A stretch of 7,796 nucleotides of DNA, taken from positions 3,485-11,280 of the forward strand of contig DDOS01000071.1 of the NCBI GenBank assembly GCA_002341805.1, read 5' to 3'. The stretch comes from Aquificaceae bacterium UBA2488 (GTDB taxonomy: Bacteria > Aquificota > Aquificia > Aquificales > Aquificaceae). Made by a program: the position numbers and the translations under genes. Under the pieces are notes generated by a model. It had not been told where the DNA came from, searched no databases, and worked only from the letters and a program-made list of their open reading frames with translations. Shown here piece after piece: positions 1-7,181 of the stretch (position 1 is its first letter; every line of letters starts with the position of its first letter).

Positions 1-487
1 GGAAGAAATTATGGAGAAAAAAGCAGTTAGAGCTATAACCTGTGACACCAATGAAACGAGATTTACCATAACACATATACCAGATAAGCCTGGTATTGCC
101 GCAGAGATTTTCAAAAGCTTGGGAGAATCTCATATAGTGGTGGATATGATAGTGCAAAATGTATCCGTGGATGGATATACAGACATGTCTTTTACGGTAA
201 ATAAAAACGATGCATATAAAACTAAAGAGATCACCGAAAAAGTGGCAAAAAACCTAAAAGCAAAGTCTGTGTTAGAGGATGAAGACGTGGCTAAGATATC
301 TGTGGTGGGCACTGGTATGAAGAGCGCTTATGGTATAGCAGGAAGTATGTTTGAAGTGCTTGCCAACAACAGTATAAATATAAAAGCCATATCCACCTCC
401 GAGATAAAAATATCTTGCCTCATAGATGAAAAATACGCAGAGCTTGCCGTAAGAGCCCTTCATGAAGCTTTTATAGAAAAAGAATGA
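1..487 (+). CDS. lysC: Aspartate kinase, C-terminal ACT-domain part (5' truncated by window)
   Basis: This is the regulatory end of aspartate kinase, which phosphorylates L-aspartate in the first step of lysine/DAP, threonine and methionine synthesis. The frame is open from base 2 with no stop before the window edge, so the catalytic domain lies upstream of the window. Counting from the Met codon at 11, two ACT domains are visible, at about residues 17-80 and 95-158. Hallmarks are [10 protein letters not shown] (25-34), VDMIVQN (44-50) and [13 protein letters not shown] (127-139), which in this family form the lysine/threonine effector pocket and subunit interface. The TGA stop overlaps the hldA start (ATGA, 484-487), so the two genes are probably translationally coupled. 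The ATG at 11 could also be a real internal start giving a separate 158-aa beta subunit, as known in Bacillus, Corynebacterium and Thermus enzymes. The family assignment is firm; feedback inhibition is inferred from the family. Confidence 0.95.
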   Translation, partial: EEIMEKKAVRAITCDTNETRFTITHIPDKPGIAAEIFKSLGESHIVVDMIVQNVSVDGYTDMSFTVNKNDAYKTKEITEKVAKNLKAKSVLEDEDVAKISVVGTGMKSAYGIAGSMFEVLANNSINIKAISTSEIKISCLIDEKYAELAVRALHEAFIEKE

Positions 488-1416
488 TCACCAAAGAAAG
501 AGCTCAATATATTTTAGATGTTTTTAAAAGCCTAAAAATATTGGTAATAGGTGATGTGATGTTAGATCACTACCTATTTGGAAACGTAGAGCGCATATCC
601 CCAGAGGCTCCAGTACCAGTAGTGGAAGCTATGTCAGAAGAATATAGACTTGGCGGTGCTGCCAACGTGGCCAACAACTTAGCTTCTTTAAATGTGAATA
701 CATATATATGTGGAATCGTAGGAGATGACCAAGCTAACAAAATTTTATCCTCTAAGCTAAAAGAGAGCAATATAGAAAACCTAAACATCATATCTCACAA
801 ACCCACCATTCAAAAAACCCGTATCATAGCTTCTCATCAACAGCTTTTGAGAATAGACTGGGAAGACAAGACCCCATTTTCGGATTTTAACAAGATAATA
901 AATAATACACCAAAGAATATAGATGGTATCATTGTATCCGATTATGCTAAAGGCACTATCACAAAAGAACTTACGAAGTATCTGGTAAAACATTATGATT
1001 TTGTGGCGGCAGACCCAAAACCTGCTCACAAGGAGTTTTACAAAAATATGACCCTTATAACCCCCAACGAAAAAGAAGCTAAGGGCATGTATAAAGAAGA
1101 AGATATTAATATTCTTGGTAAAAGCCTAAAACAAGAGCTAAATTTAAAATATTTGGCTATCACACTCGGACCAAAAGGTGTGGCATTCTTTGAAGACTCA
1201 GCAGTACACACTTATAAATCTGTGGCAAGAGAAGTTTATGATGTCACAGGAGCAGGAGATACATTTATAGCAACCATCGTGGCAAGTCTTTTAGCAGGAG
1301 CAAAGACCTTTGAAGCTTGTGATCTTGCCAATATCGCTGCAGGTATAGTGGTATCTAAAATTGGTTCTGCCACCACTAACTATCAAGAGATATTAGAAAA
1401 TGTATCAAATTGTTAA
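484..1416 (+). CDS. hldA: D-glycero-beta-D-manno-heptose-7-phosphate kinase (RfaE domain I)
   Basis: This is a cytoplasmic PfkB/ribokinase-family kinase that phosphorylates heptose 7-phosphate at C1, on the route to ADP-heptose for the LPS inner core. The 310 residues carry GDVMLDHY (23-30), [11 protein letters not shown] (36-46) and GGAANVANN (57-65) for sugar binding, TPNEKEA (193-199), TLGPKG (227-232), and the ATP-site signature DVTGAGDTF (253-261), whose Asp259 is the expected catalytic base. [11 protein letters not shown] is typical of RfaE domain I and separates it from other PfkB kinases. The length matches the kinase domain alone. The cytidylyltransferase half of bifunctional HldE is absent, so a separate hldC-type gene is expected elsewhere. 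The ATG lies inside the lysC stop (ATGA) with only a weak purine-rich stretch ahead of it, which suggests coupled translation. The gene ends two bases from the stop of the convergent cyclase gene. Confidence 0.95.
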   Translation: MITKERAQYILDVFKSLKILVIGDVMLDHYLFGNVERISPEAPVPVVEAMSEEYRLGGAANVANNLASLNVNTYICGIVGDDQANKILSSKLKESNIENLNIISHKPTIQKTRIIASHQQLLRIDWEDKTPFSDFNKIINNTPKNIDGIIVSDYAKGTITKELTKYLVKHYDFVAADPKPAHKEFYKNMTLITPNEKEAKGMYKEEDINILGKSLKQELNLKYLAITLGPKGVAFFEDSAVHTYKSVAREVYDVTGAGDTFIATIVASLLAGAKTFEACDLANIAAGIVVSKIGSATTNYQEILENVSNC

Positions 1417-1418
1417 AT

Positions 1419-3998
1419 TTAGGCTGATACTACAGTGTTCTTGCCAGATTTCTTTGCTTTGTAAAGGCGTTCATCTGCTATTCTAAGTAGGTCCTCTAGA
1501 TTATCTGCATCATCGTTAAAAGTGGCTACTCCGAAAGATGCACTTATAGAAGTGGTTTTAACGCTCCCATCTGTAAGTGTTATCTCAAACACTTTATTGT
1601 TTAAAGCATCTTTTATACGGTTAGCTATCTCTGTGGCATCTAATTTTGATGTATTTGGTAATACTATCACAAACTCTTCACCACCATAACGGGCAAATAT
1701 ATCAGATAGTCTTATGTTATCCCTTACGGTGTTTGACAATATCCTTAGAGCTATGTCTCCTGACTTATGTCCATACCTATCATTAAAAGCTTTAAAATTA
1801 TCAACGTCTATAATAATAATAGAAAGTTTTGAGTTATATCTTTTTGACTCAACAAACTCTTTTTGCAAAATCTCATCCAAAAATCTTCTATTATAAGCCT
1901 CGGTGAGCGGATCTCTTATGGATAGCTCTTTGTTTATTTTGATAAGCCTAAGATTGCTTAATACTGGTGTAAAGGCCTCTGTCAGTTTGTTTATCTTCCT
2001 TTTTACATTATCATCAAAAAAGTCCTTTTTGGTGGAGATTAGACTAAGTATTGCAGTGGCATTTGATATATAACCACCCCCCACAAATATAGGCACGCAC
2101 ATATAAGATTTGGCTTCATGTCCTAAATTGGCTTTAGGACATCCATATTCCACTGACGTATCAGAAACTACTATGCTAGTACCAGATTTTATAACCTTAC
2201 ACATAGATGGGTCTTGATCTAAGCAATCTTCTACCCATACAGAGTTGCCGTTGGCATTTTGATAAAAGTTTTCGGCTTTTAATAAATAAGAAGAAATAAT
2301 CTTGTTTAAAGAAGGATTTAATCTATACATATGGATATAATCTATGCCTATTCTCTTGAAATAGTGAATTAATATATCATAAGCCTCATCTTCTTCGTGA
2401 GCTTTTGATAAGTCTGTTATGAAAGAATAAAGCATGCTTAGTTCTTTGTTGGTATCTCTTAGCTTTGTCTCTATGATAAGTTCTTTTGATATATCCCTTG
2501 CCACTATCAGAATATGCTCTACTCCTGTATGATTTTCAAAGTATACTTTTGTAGCCACCACATGCACTGGTAAAAATTCACCATCTTTTTTGATATATAC
2601 TCTTCTACCTCTTACTTTTTTATTCTCTTTTATTATCTTTTCTATAAAATGTTTTATCACATTTTCAGCGTTTAATATAATATCAAAGAAGTTTTTACCT
2701 AAAAGCTCTTCCGCCGAATGGCCTAATTTTTCAGATGCTACCTTGTTTGCAAATTTTATTTTGTAATTGTAAGCATCGTATATTATTATCATATCATCCA
2801 TTGAGTCTAATATATTTTGATATTGTTTGTTTATTTTTTTAAGCTCCAAATCCATTTTATAAGTATTTGTGATATCTTTAAATAAAATTTTTATTCTTCC
2901 ATTTATAATTTTAAATTTATCTTCCAAATATACGCAAGATAGCTGATAAACTTTATCATCTATGAAGATATGCCCATGGTTTATGCTTCTATCTTTTAAA
3001 AGCTTTTCATATAAAAACTTCCAAGTATATTCATCGATTATCTCTTTTATATGTTTACCCAGTAAATTGCCAAATATATCTATGGAGCTGTTGTTTTGCC
3101 AGATTATAACCCCAGAAGATTCACTAAAATATCCTGCATCTATAAGCTCCAAGACAGGATCTTGCATGATATTTAGCATGTGTCTTATGCCTTTTAAAGA
3201 GCTCTCTATGTAATCTTCATAGCTGCCCTCTAAGTTTCTAACGATATCTCCTTGAGTTATAATACCTATGGCTTTCCAATTCTCATCTACCACCACAAGC
3301 CTTCTTATGTTGTATTTGACCATTAGGTCAGACGCTTCTATCAAAGAGGTATCTAAACCACAAGTTATCACTGGAGAGCTCGTGTAAAATTTTACAGGGA
3401 CATTTGCTAAATCTATATCATTAGATATCAACTTAACAAAATCCTTTTGGGTGATGATACCAATAGGCTTTTCATCCTCTAAGACCACTATGGCTCTTAT
3501 TTGGTATTTTGCAAGTTTTTCTAAAGCTTTTTCTAAAGAATCTTCTTTTGATACGCTTATGAGCTTTTTTTGTTTTATTATATCTTTTACATATTTGTTT
3601 CTTTTTAGCATGTTCTGATCTATTACTTTTATAAGAGTGCGTTGGGTTAGCACCCCAAGAGCAATATCGTTTTCATCTACAATGACAAGCTTAGATATAT
3701 CATTTTCTATCATTAGGTTTATAGCTTCAAAAAGATTATGGTCTTTTTTTATACTTATAACTGGTTTTGACGCATACTCTATAACATCTATATTTAAGTC
3801 TTTATTTTCGTATTTTAATTTTACCACATTGCTCTCAGAAAAAATACCAACAGGTTTTTTGTTTTCTGTTATAAGTAAAAAATCTTTGCCGGTGTTATTC
3901 ATTATGTCTATGGCGTCTTTTGTTTTAGTAAATTTATCTACTTCTACAAAATCTCTAACTTCTTCGTTATCTAAAGCTAATTCTACACTATATCGCAT
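1419..3998 (-). CDS. Multi-sensor diguanylate cyclase (CBS x4 - PAS x2 - GAF - GGDEF)
   Basis: This 859-aa protein, with no predicted membrane segment, should condense two GTP into cyclic di-GMP. Domains in order: four CBS repeats (about 15-68, 74-128, 137-194, 203-258; two Bateman modules), a degenerate PAS (about 280-380), a typical PAS with PAC tail (about 391-505), a GAF (about 520-680) and GGDEF (about 690-857). The catalytic domain looks intact: RDPLTEAYNRR near 695, metal ligands Asp731 and GGEEF 772-776 (Glu774), guanine-side Asn739 and Asp748. RLSD (763-766), five residues before GGEEF, is a standard inhibitory I-site, so product inhibition is expected. There is no EAL or HD-GYP domain. 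The GAF holds four of the protein's six cysteines (592, 600, 620, 634). The ATG start lies within the pgpA tail (11-base overlap) with no clear Shine-Dalgarno, suggesting coupling. Cyclase identity is firm; what the sensors bind is inferred. Confidence 0.93.
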   Translation of the reverse strand: MRYSVELALDNEEVRDFVEVDKFTKTKDAIDIMNNTGKDFLLITENKKPVGIFSESNVVKLKYENKDLNIDVIEYASKPVISIKKDHNLFEAINLMIENDISKLVIVDENDIALGVLTQRTLIKVIDQNMLKRNKYVKDIIKQKKLISVSKEDSLEKALEKLAKYQIRAIVVLEDEKPIGIITQKDFVKLISNDIDLANVPVKFYTSSPVITCGLDTSLIEASDLMVKYNIRRLVVVDENWKAIGIITQGDIVRNLEGSYEDYIESSLKGIRHMLNIMQDPVLELIDAGYFSESSGVIIWQNNSSIDIFGNLLGKHIKEIIDEYTWKFLYEKLLKDRSINHGHIFIDDKVYQLSCVYLEDKFKIINGRIKILFKDITNTYKMDLELKKINKQYQNILDSMDDMIIIYDAYNYKIKFANKVASEKLGHSAEELLGKNFFDIILNAENVIKHFIEKIIKENKKVRGRRVYIKKDGEFLPVHVVATKVYFENHTGVEHILIVARDISKELIIETKLRDTNKELSMLYSFITDLSKAHEEDEAYDILIHYFKRIGIDYIHMYRLNPSLNKIISSYLLKAENFYQNANGNSVWVEDCLDQDPSMCKVIKSGTSIVVSDTSVEYGCPKANLGHEAKSYMCVPIFVGGGYISNATAILSLISTKKDFFDDNVKRKINKLTEAFTPVLSNLRLIKINKELSIRDPLTEAYNRRFLDEILQKEFVESKRYNSKLSIIIIDVDNFKAFNDRYGHKSGDIALRILSNTVRDNIRLSDIFARYGGEEFVIVLPNTSKLDATEIANRIKDALNNKVFEITLTDGSVKTTSISASFGVATFNDDADNLEDLLRIADERLYKAKKSGKNTVVSA

Positions 3999-4431
3999 AG
4001 ACGATAAACAGCAAAATAGCCCCTAATATACCCGCAGCAATGTCATCAAGCATCACTCCAATTCCATCTGGAGTCTCTAACTTTCTTATGCCAAAAGGTT
4101 TTAATATATCTAAAAGCCTAAAGACAAAAAATCCAAGCACCATCCACCAAAATGTATGGGGGACAAACATCATCGTGATAAAATACCCCACGAGCTCATC
4201 TATCACCACCTCATCTGGGTCTTTATTGTTGGTTTTGTCTATTATATATTGAGATGCTATTATTCCAAGTGGTATAAACAATATAAAAAATAAAAGCTTT
4301 TCAAATATATTATTGCCAAGTAGGTATATAAAGGGAATGGCGCTCAGCGTTCCCACTGTTCCTGGTATTATGGGAGATTTTCCAAGATAAAACCCAGTGG
4401 CTAAAAACTCCAACAAACTTTCTTTGTTCAT
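3988..4431 (-). CDS. pgpA: Phosphatidylglycerophosphatase A
   Basis: This inner-membrane enzyme dephosphorylates phosphatidylglycerophosphate to phosphatidylglycerol. Its 147 residues match the usual PgpA size. The family motifs are all present: PGTVGTL (23-29), DPDEVVIDELVG (71-82, the acidic metal-binding segment), RLLDILKPFGIRKLE (105-119) and GIGVMLDDIAAG (123-134). Hydrophobic stretches at about 31-40, 45-64, 84-104 and 131-147 fit a small multi-pass membrane protein. The ATG at 4431 overlaps the stop of the upstream gene (ATGA, 4428-4431). A GGAG eight bases ahead of it (4440-4443, within the upstream gene) supports this start. The 3' end overlaps the cyclase gene by 11 bases. Nothing in the sequence ties its enzymatic role to its neighbours beyond shared transcription. 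Confidence 0.95.
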   Translation of the reverse strand: MNKESLLEFLATGFYLGKSPIIPGTVGTLSAIPFIYLLGNNIFEKLLFFILFIPLGIIASQYIIDKTNNKDPDEVVIDELVGYFITMMFVPHTFWWMVLGFFVFRLLDILKPFGIRKLETPDGIGVMLDDIAAGILGAILLFIVYAI

Positions 4432-5066
4432 AGAGGAAGCTCCAATGGAGGTATGGGCTTTCCCGATATACCTTTTGAATCTTCTAATATTTTTTCTATA
4501 AGTCTTACTTCATCTTCTGGGGTATTTATGGAAAAGCCATAAATCTTGGCCACATCTTTTAGTTCTGGTGTTGAATATCCAAGTTCTGATAGCTTTTGGG
4601 GTATCACATAAGCTACTTCGTTTATAGCTGGATATAGGTCTGTGATATAAGTGAGCACGGCACTTGAATATATCACCACTCTCTGGAAATCTGCAAGCTT
4701 TTTGGTTAGCTTTTCTACGCTAAGCTGGTCAAAGCGTTCTATATTATCATCGTTTTTGGCTTTTAAAAGCATAAAAAGTTTATCCCCATCAAAAGAAGCA
4801 TGAAGTATAGCTATATTTTGAGGTAATTCTTCAAAACCATACTCAATAGCTAAGGTTTTAAAGGCTCCCATGGCCTCTTCTTTAGATTCAAAGCCCTCTA
4901 CTTTTGAAAAATCCTCTTGGTTGGGTTTTATATAAAATACCGATATGTTATCATCACCCACTTTAAAGGTTTTTATCTCAGTGGTATAGGATATCTCTGG
5001 CCAATTTTCAAAAATGGCTTTTACATCCTCTTCTATGTTTGGTTGATAAATTCTTTGTAAAATCAT
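4428..5066 (-). CDS. Conserved-looking hypothetical protein, about 212 aa
   Basis: I do not recognise this protein. It is soluble-looking, with no signal peptide or membrane segment. It has an acidic N-terminal half with alternating strand-like stretches (for example ISVFYIKP at 41-48, IAILHASFDGDKLFMLLKAK at 85-104). The C-terminal half is more helical (SVEKLTKKLADFQRVVIYSSAVLTYITDL region, about 116-144), and the tail is proline-rich (GKPIPPLELPL, 202-212). I chose the ATG at 5066 over a GTG at 5072 (214 aa), because GAGGTG at 5070-5075 is well placed for the ATG and would overlap the GTG. It begins seven bases after the mqnD stop and shares an ATGA with pgpA. Tight packing on both sides makes it a real gene, probably co-expressed with mqnD and pgpA, but that does not reveal its function. 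Confidence 0.85.
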   Translation of the reverse strand: MILQRIYQPNIEEDVKAIFENWPEISYTTEIKTFKVGDDNISVFYIKPNQEDFSKVEGFESKEEAMGAFKTLAIEYGFEELPQNIAILHASFDGDKLFMLLKAKNDDNIERFDQLSVEKLTKKLADFQRVVIYSSAVLTYITDLYPAINEVAYVIPQKLSELGYSTPELKDVAKIYGFSINTPEDEVRLIEKILEDSKGISGKPIPPLELPL

Positions 5067-5069
5067 AGC

Positions 5070-5075
5070 CACCTC
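5070..5075 (-). promoter_or_regulatory. Shine-Dalgarno that sets the start of the 212-aa gene
   Basis: GAGGTG on the minus strand lies three bases before the ATG at 5066 and overlaps the TGA stop of mqnD (5074-5076). Ribosomes finishing mqnD could re-initiate here. A GTG codon at 5072 lies within this site and so is an unlikely start. Confidence 0.6.
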
Positions 5076-5910
5076 ACAATTCGTCAGTAAAAATAATATC
5101 TGGTATATCCGCTTTTATAATACCTTTTTCTTTGCCAAGTTTATACAAAAGTCTTATCGCTTCTTTGCCATCTTCACCATAATCAACAGTCCTTTGGTTT
5201 ACATACATACTTACAAATGTATTGGTTTTTTGCATATTGTTTTCAAGCTCTCTGGCATAGTTTATGGCATAGTTTAGAGCCTCTTGCTTTATACTTAGCG
5301 CTTTTTCTATACTCTCTCTCATGAGCTTTTCAAGCTTTTTAATAACACCGTATCCCAAATCTTTCCTTACAACATTGCATCCTAAGGGCAGTGGAAGATT
5401 ATATTTTTCTTTCCAATACTCTCCTAAATCCACGAACTTATGAAGTCCTCTATCTTTGTAGGTAATCTGTCCTTCGTGGATTATAAGACCAGCATCGATG
5501 CTACCTTTTTCCACTTCATCTAAAATTTTATCAAAAGCCATAAAAACAGGTTCAAAATCACCTTCAAAAAGCCTTAGTGCTAAATAAGCGGTGGTAAGCT
5601 CTCCAGGTATACCTATTTTCTTGCCTTTTATAGAAGATACAGGTTCTTTGGTGACCACCATCGGTCCATAACCTTCTCCTACGCTACCTCCACTTGGAAG
5701 CACCAAATACTTATCCGCTACATAAGGATAAGCGTGAAAAGATATGGCAGAAAGCTCGTATGTACCTTTAAAAGCCTCTTTGTTTAAGGTTTCTATATCT
5801 GTTAAGATATGCTCTATATCAAAACCATATGTGTCTATAAGACCTTTCACCATCGGATAGAACATAAAAGCATCATCCGAATCTGGACTATGAGCCACTC
5901 TTATAAGCAT
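5074..5910 (-). CDS. mqnD: 1,4-dihydroxy-6-naphthoate synthase-like protein (futalosine pathway)
   Basis: MqnD-type enzymes convert cyclic dehypoxanthinyl futalosine to 1,4-dihydroxy-6-naphthoate in the alternative menaquinone pathway, using a fold related to periplasmic binding proteins. From the ATG at 5910 the protein has 278 residues and no signal peptide. Family features are HSPDSDDAFMFYPMV (7-21), DIETLNKEAFKGTYELSAIS (38-57) followed by FHAYPYVADKY, SGGSVGEGYGPMVV (73-86), IPGELTTAYLALRLF (101-115), GLIIHEGQITY (141-151) and PLPLGCN (173-179). His145 in IIHEG corresponds to the histidine proposed as the general base in the Thermus enzyme. I chose ATG 5910 because AAGGAGG sits five bases ahead of it. 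A start at 5940 would overlap the upstream gene and add ten residues unlike the family. The sister enzyme MqnA is the main alternative, but the IIHE and DLGEYW features favour MqnD. The other mqn genes are not in the window. Confidence 0.85.
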   Translation of the reverse strand: MLIRVAHSPDSDDAFMFYPMVKGLIDTYGFDIEHILTDIETLNKEAFKGTYELSAISFHAYPYVADKYLVLPSGGSVGEGYGPMVVTKEPVSSIKGKKIGIPGELTTAYLALRLFEGDFEPVFMAFDKILDEVEKGSIDAGLIIHEGQITYKDRGLHKFVDLGEYWKEKYNLPLPLGCNVVRKDLGYGVIKKLEKLMRESIEKALSIKQEALNYAINYARELENNMQKTNTFVSMYVNQRTVDYGEDGKEAIRLLYKLGKEKGIIKADIPDIIFTDEL

Positions 5911-5915
5911 ATTTT

Positions 5916-5922
5916 CCTCCTT
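5916..5922 (-). promoter_or_regulatory. Strong Shine-Dalgarno that sets the mqnD start
   Basis: AAGGAGG on the minus strand, five bases before the ATG at 5910, lies in the 19-base gap after the stop of the iron-sulfur protein gene. It is the best ribosome binding site in the window and argues against starts at 5937 or 5940. Confidence 0.8.
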
Positions 5923-5929
5923 ACTAATA

Positions 5930-7126
5930 TTATACATCATCTAACTTACTTGCTACAAAATCTGCTATGTGCATCACCTTTTGATTATTTCCAAATTTTA
6001 GATTGCCATCTTGAAGCTGTAAAACACATCCTGGACATGCGGTTAGTATATAATCAGCGTTTGTGGATTTAAAATCTTCCATCTTCTCTTTCTGAATGGA
6101 TTCTGATAGTTTTGGGTTTTTAATGGAAAAAAGCCCTGCGAAACCACAACAACTTTGGGCTTTAGAGGCTTTTATGTAATCTGCTTTTGTTTGTTTTATG
6201 GTGTTTTCAAAATCCGATAGAGGTGTTTTCATGGCGCTGTAAGAATGGCACGGCACATGGAAAGTTACAGATTCTTTCTTAGTATTTTTAACAGGAATAG
6301 TTTCTTTTGATACGATAGAGGCAAAATCTAATACATTTTGATATTTGTAATCTTCTGATAATGCACCACCACAAGTGGGACAAACCACCACAATACCATC
6401 AAACTTATACTTTGAAATCTCTGCTTGGTTTTTGGCTTTTAGCATATTAAAAGTCTCAATATTACCTGAATAAAGATGAGGAGCCCCACAACATTTTATA
6501 TCCTTTGGAACTATGACATTATAACCAAGTTTATTTAACACCTTTATAGCGTTTTTGCCAGTATCTGTATAAAAAGTATCTATCATACAACCCGTGAAAA
6601 ATAGGAGTGTGGCTTTTGAATTTTGAACTTCAAAGGTTTTTCCTCTTATATCAAAAGCATCTTTGCTCGGTTTTGGCATAAACTTAACAGCGTTTGATAT
6701 AGGTATAAATGTTTTTATCTCTTTGGAGGGCAAAATAGATAATACTGAGCCAAGAGTTTTCATAACAGTCTTTCCGACACTCGACTGCATAAATCCCAAA
6801 GCTCCTAAGCCCATCATTTTTATGGGATCTTTGCCAAGGGTTTTGGTTTGAAGCTCTTTGGCTTTAGACATAATGTCTTTATATTCTACATTGTTTGGGC
6901 AAATCCATTCACATCTTCTACACATAGCACACTGATCCCACTGCTTGGCTAAATCTTTTGTAAGAACAAGCTCACCAGATACCACCATTTGGGCTAAGGC
7001 AAGTCTTCCCCTGGCAAAAGAGCCCTCTTCTTCGTTGATTTTATAAGTGGGACAGACAGATTTACAAAGACCGCATCTTACACACTTCTGGAGCAAATCT
7101 ATAGGTATCTCAAAAGCATTTTCCAT
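5930..7126 (-). CDS. GlcF/HdrB-like iron-sulfur protein with two 4Fe-4S motifs and two CCG domains
   Basis: This 398-residue cytoplasmic or membrane-associated electron-transfer protein matches the glycolate oxidase iron-sulfur subunit (GlcF) architecture. Two ferredoxin-type 4Fe-4S motifs come first: Cys15/18/21/25 (CVRCGLCKSVCP) and Cys66/69/72/76 (CAMCRRCEWICP). A linker at about 100-165 has amphipathic stretches. Two complete cysteine-rich CCG domains follow: Cys180, 212, 213, 249, 252 and Cys293, 326, 327, 364, 367. All ten CCG cysteines are present, so both may bind a cofactor or non-cubane cluster as in HdrB. No flavin subunit (GlcD/GlpA-like) is next to it, so the electron donor is unknown and the glycolate label would be a guess. 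It is followed 19 bases later by mqnD. No Shine-Dalgarno precedes the ATG at 7126, although that start gives the family's usual short leader before the first cluster. Confidence 0.9.
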   Translation of the reverse strand: MENAFEIPIDLLQKCVRCGLCKSVCPTYKINEEEGSFARGRLALAQMVVSGELVLTKDLAKQWDQCAMCRRCEWICPNNVEYKDIMSKAKELQTKTLGKDPIKMMGLGALGFMQSSVGKTVMKTLGSVLSILPSKEIKTFIPISNAVKFMPKPSKDAFDIRGKTFEVQNSKATLLFFTGCMIDTFYTDTGKNAIKVLNKLGYNVIVPKDIKCCGAPHLYSGNIETFNMLKAKNQAEISKYKFDGIVVVCPTCGGALSEDYKYQNVLDFASIVSKETIPVKNTKKESVTFHVPCHSYSAMKTPLSDFENTIKQTKADYIKASKAQSCCGFAGLFSIKNPKLSESIQKEKMEDFKSTNADYILTACPGCVLQLQDGNLKFGNNQKVMHIADFVASKLDDV

Positions 7127-7143
7127 AAGATAGTTTAATGTAT

Positions 7144-7173
7144 ATATTATTTAGTTTTTGGCTTTTATTAAAA
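7144..7173 (-). promoter_or_regulatory. Possible weak sigma-70-type promoter ahead of the iron-sulfur gene
   Basis: Within the only sizeable intergenic gap of the minus-strand run (7127-7181), TTTTAA (7168-7173) and TAATAT (7144-7149) are 18 bases apart. Both hexamers match the consensus only partly, and the region is so AT-rich that chance is a real possibility. If used, it would allow transcription of the iron-sulfur/mqnD/pgpA/cyclase genes independently of dapF. Confidence 0.25.
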
Positions 7174-7181
7174 TCATAAAA

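Noticed and set aside
1400..1450. Bidirectional terminator between the convergent genes
   Set aside because: Only a short AT pairing (AAATT/AATTT) is visible, with no GC-rich stem followed by a T-run.
3227..3960. DNA-level tandem repeat in the CBS-coding region
   Set aside because: The similarity is at protein level (repeated G-I-I-T-Q type motifs of four CBS domains); the nucleotide sequences have diverged too far to call a DNA repeat.
3637..4026. Plus-strand open frame of 129 codons opposite the cyclase start
   Set aside because: It lies antisense to the CBS-coding region, has low-complexity Ser/Phe/Ile-rich composition and no recognisable motif; it is a shadow of the real gene.
5070..5072. 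GTG start giving a 214-aa version of the unknown protein
   Set aside because: The GTG overlaps the GAGGTG ribosome binding site itself and has no SD ahead of it; the ATG six bases later is better placed.
5911..5940. N-terminal extension of mqnD from ATG 5940 or 5937
   Set aside because: It overlaps the preceding gene, lacks an SD, and adds ten residues before the conserved start, whereas AAGGAGG precedes ATG 5910 at five bases.
7127..7181. Small RNA or riboswitch in the 55-base gap
   Set aside because: It is too short and AT-rich, with no stable stem or known riboswitch core; only a weak promoter is worth noting.
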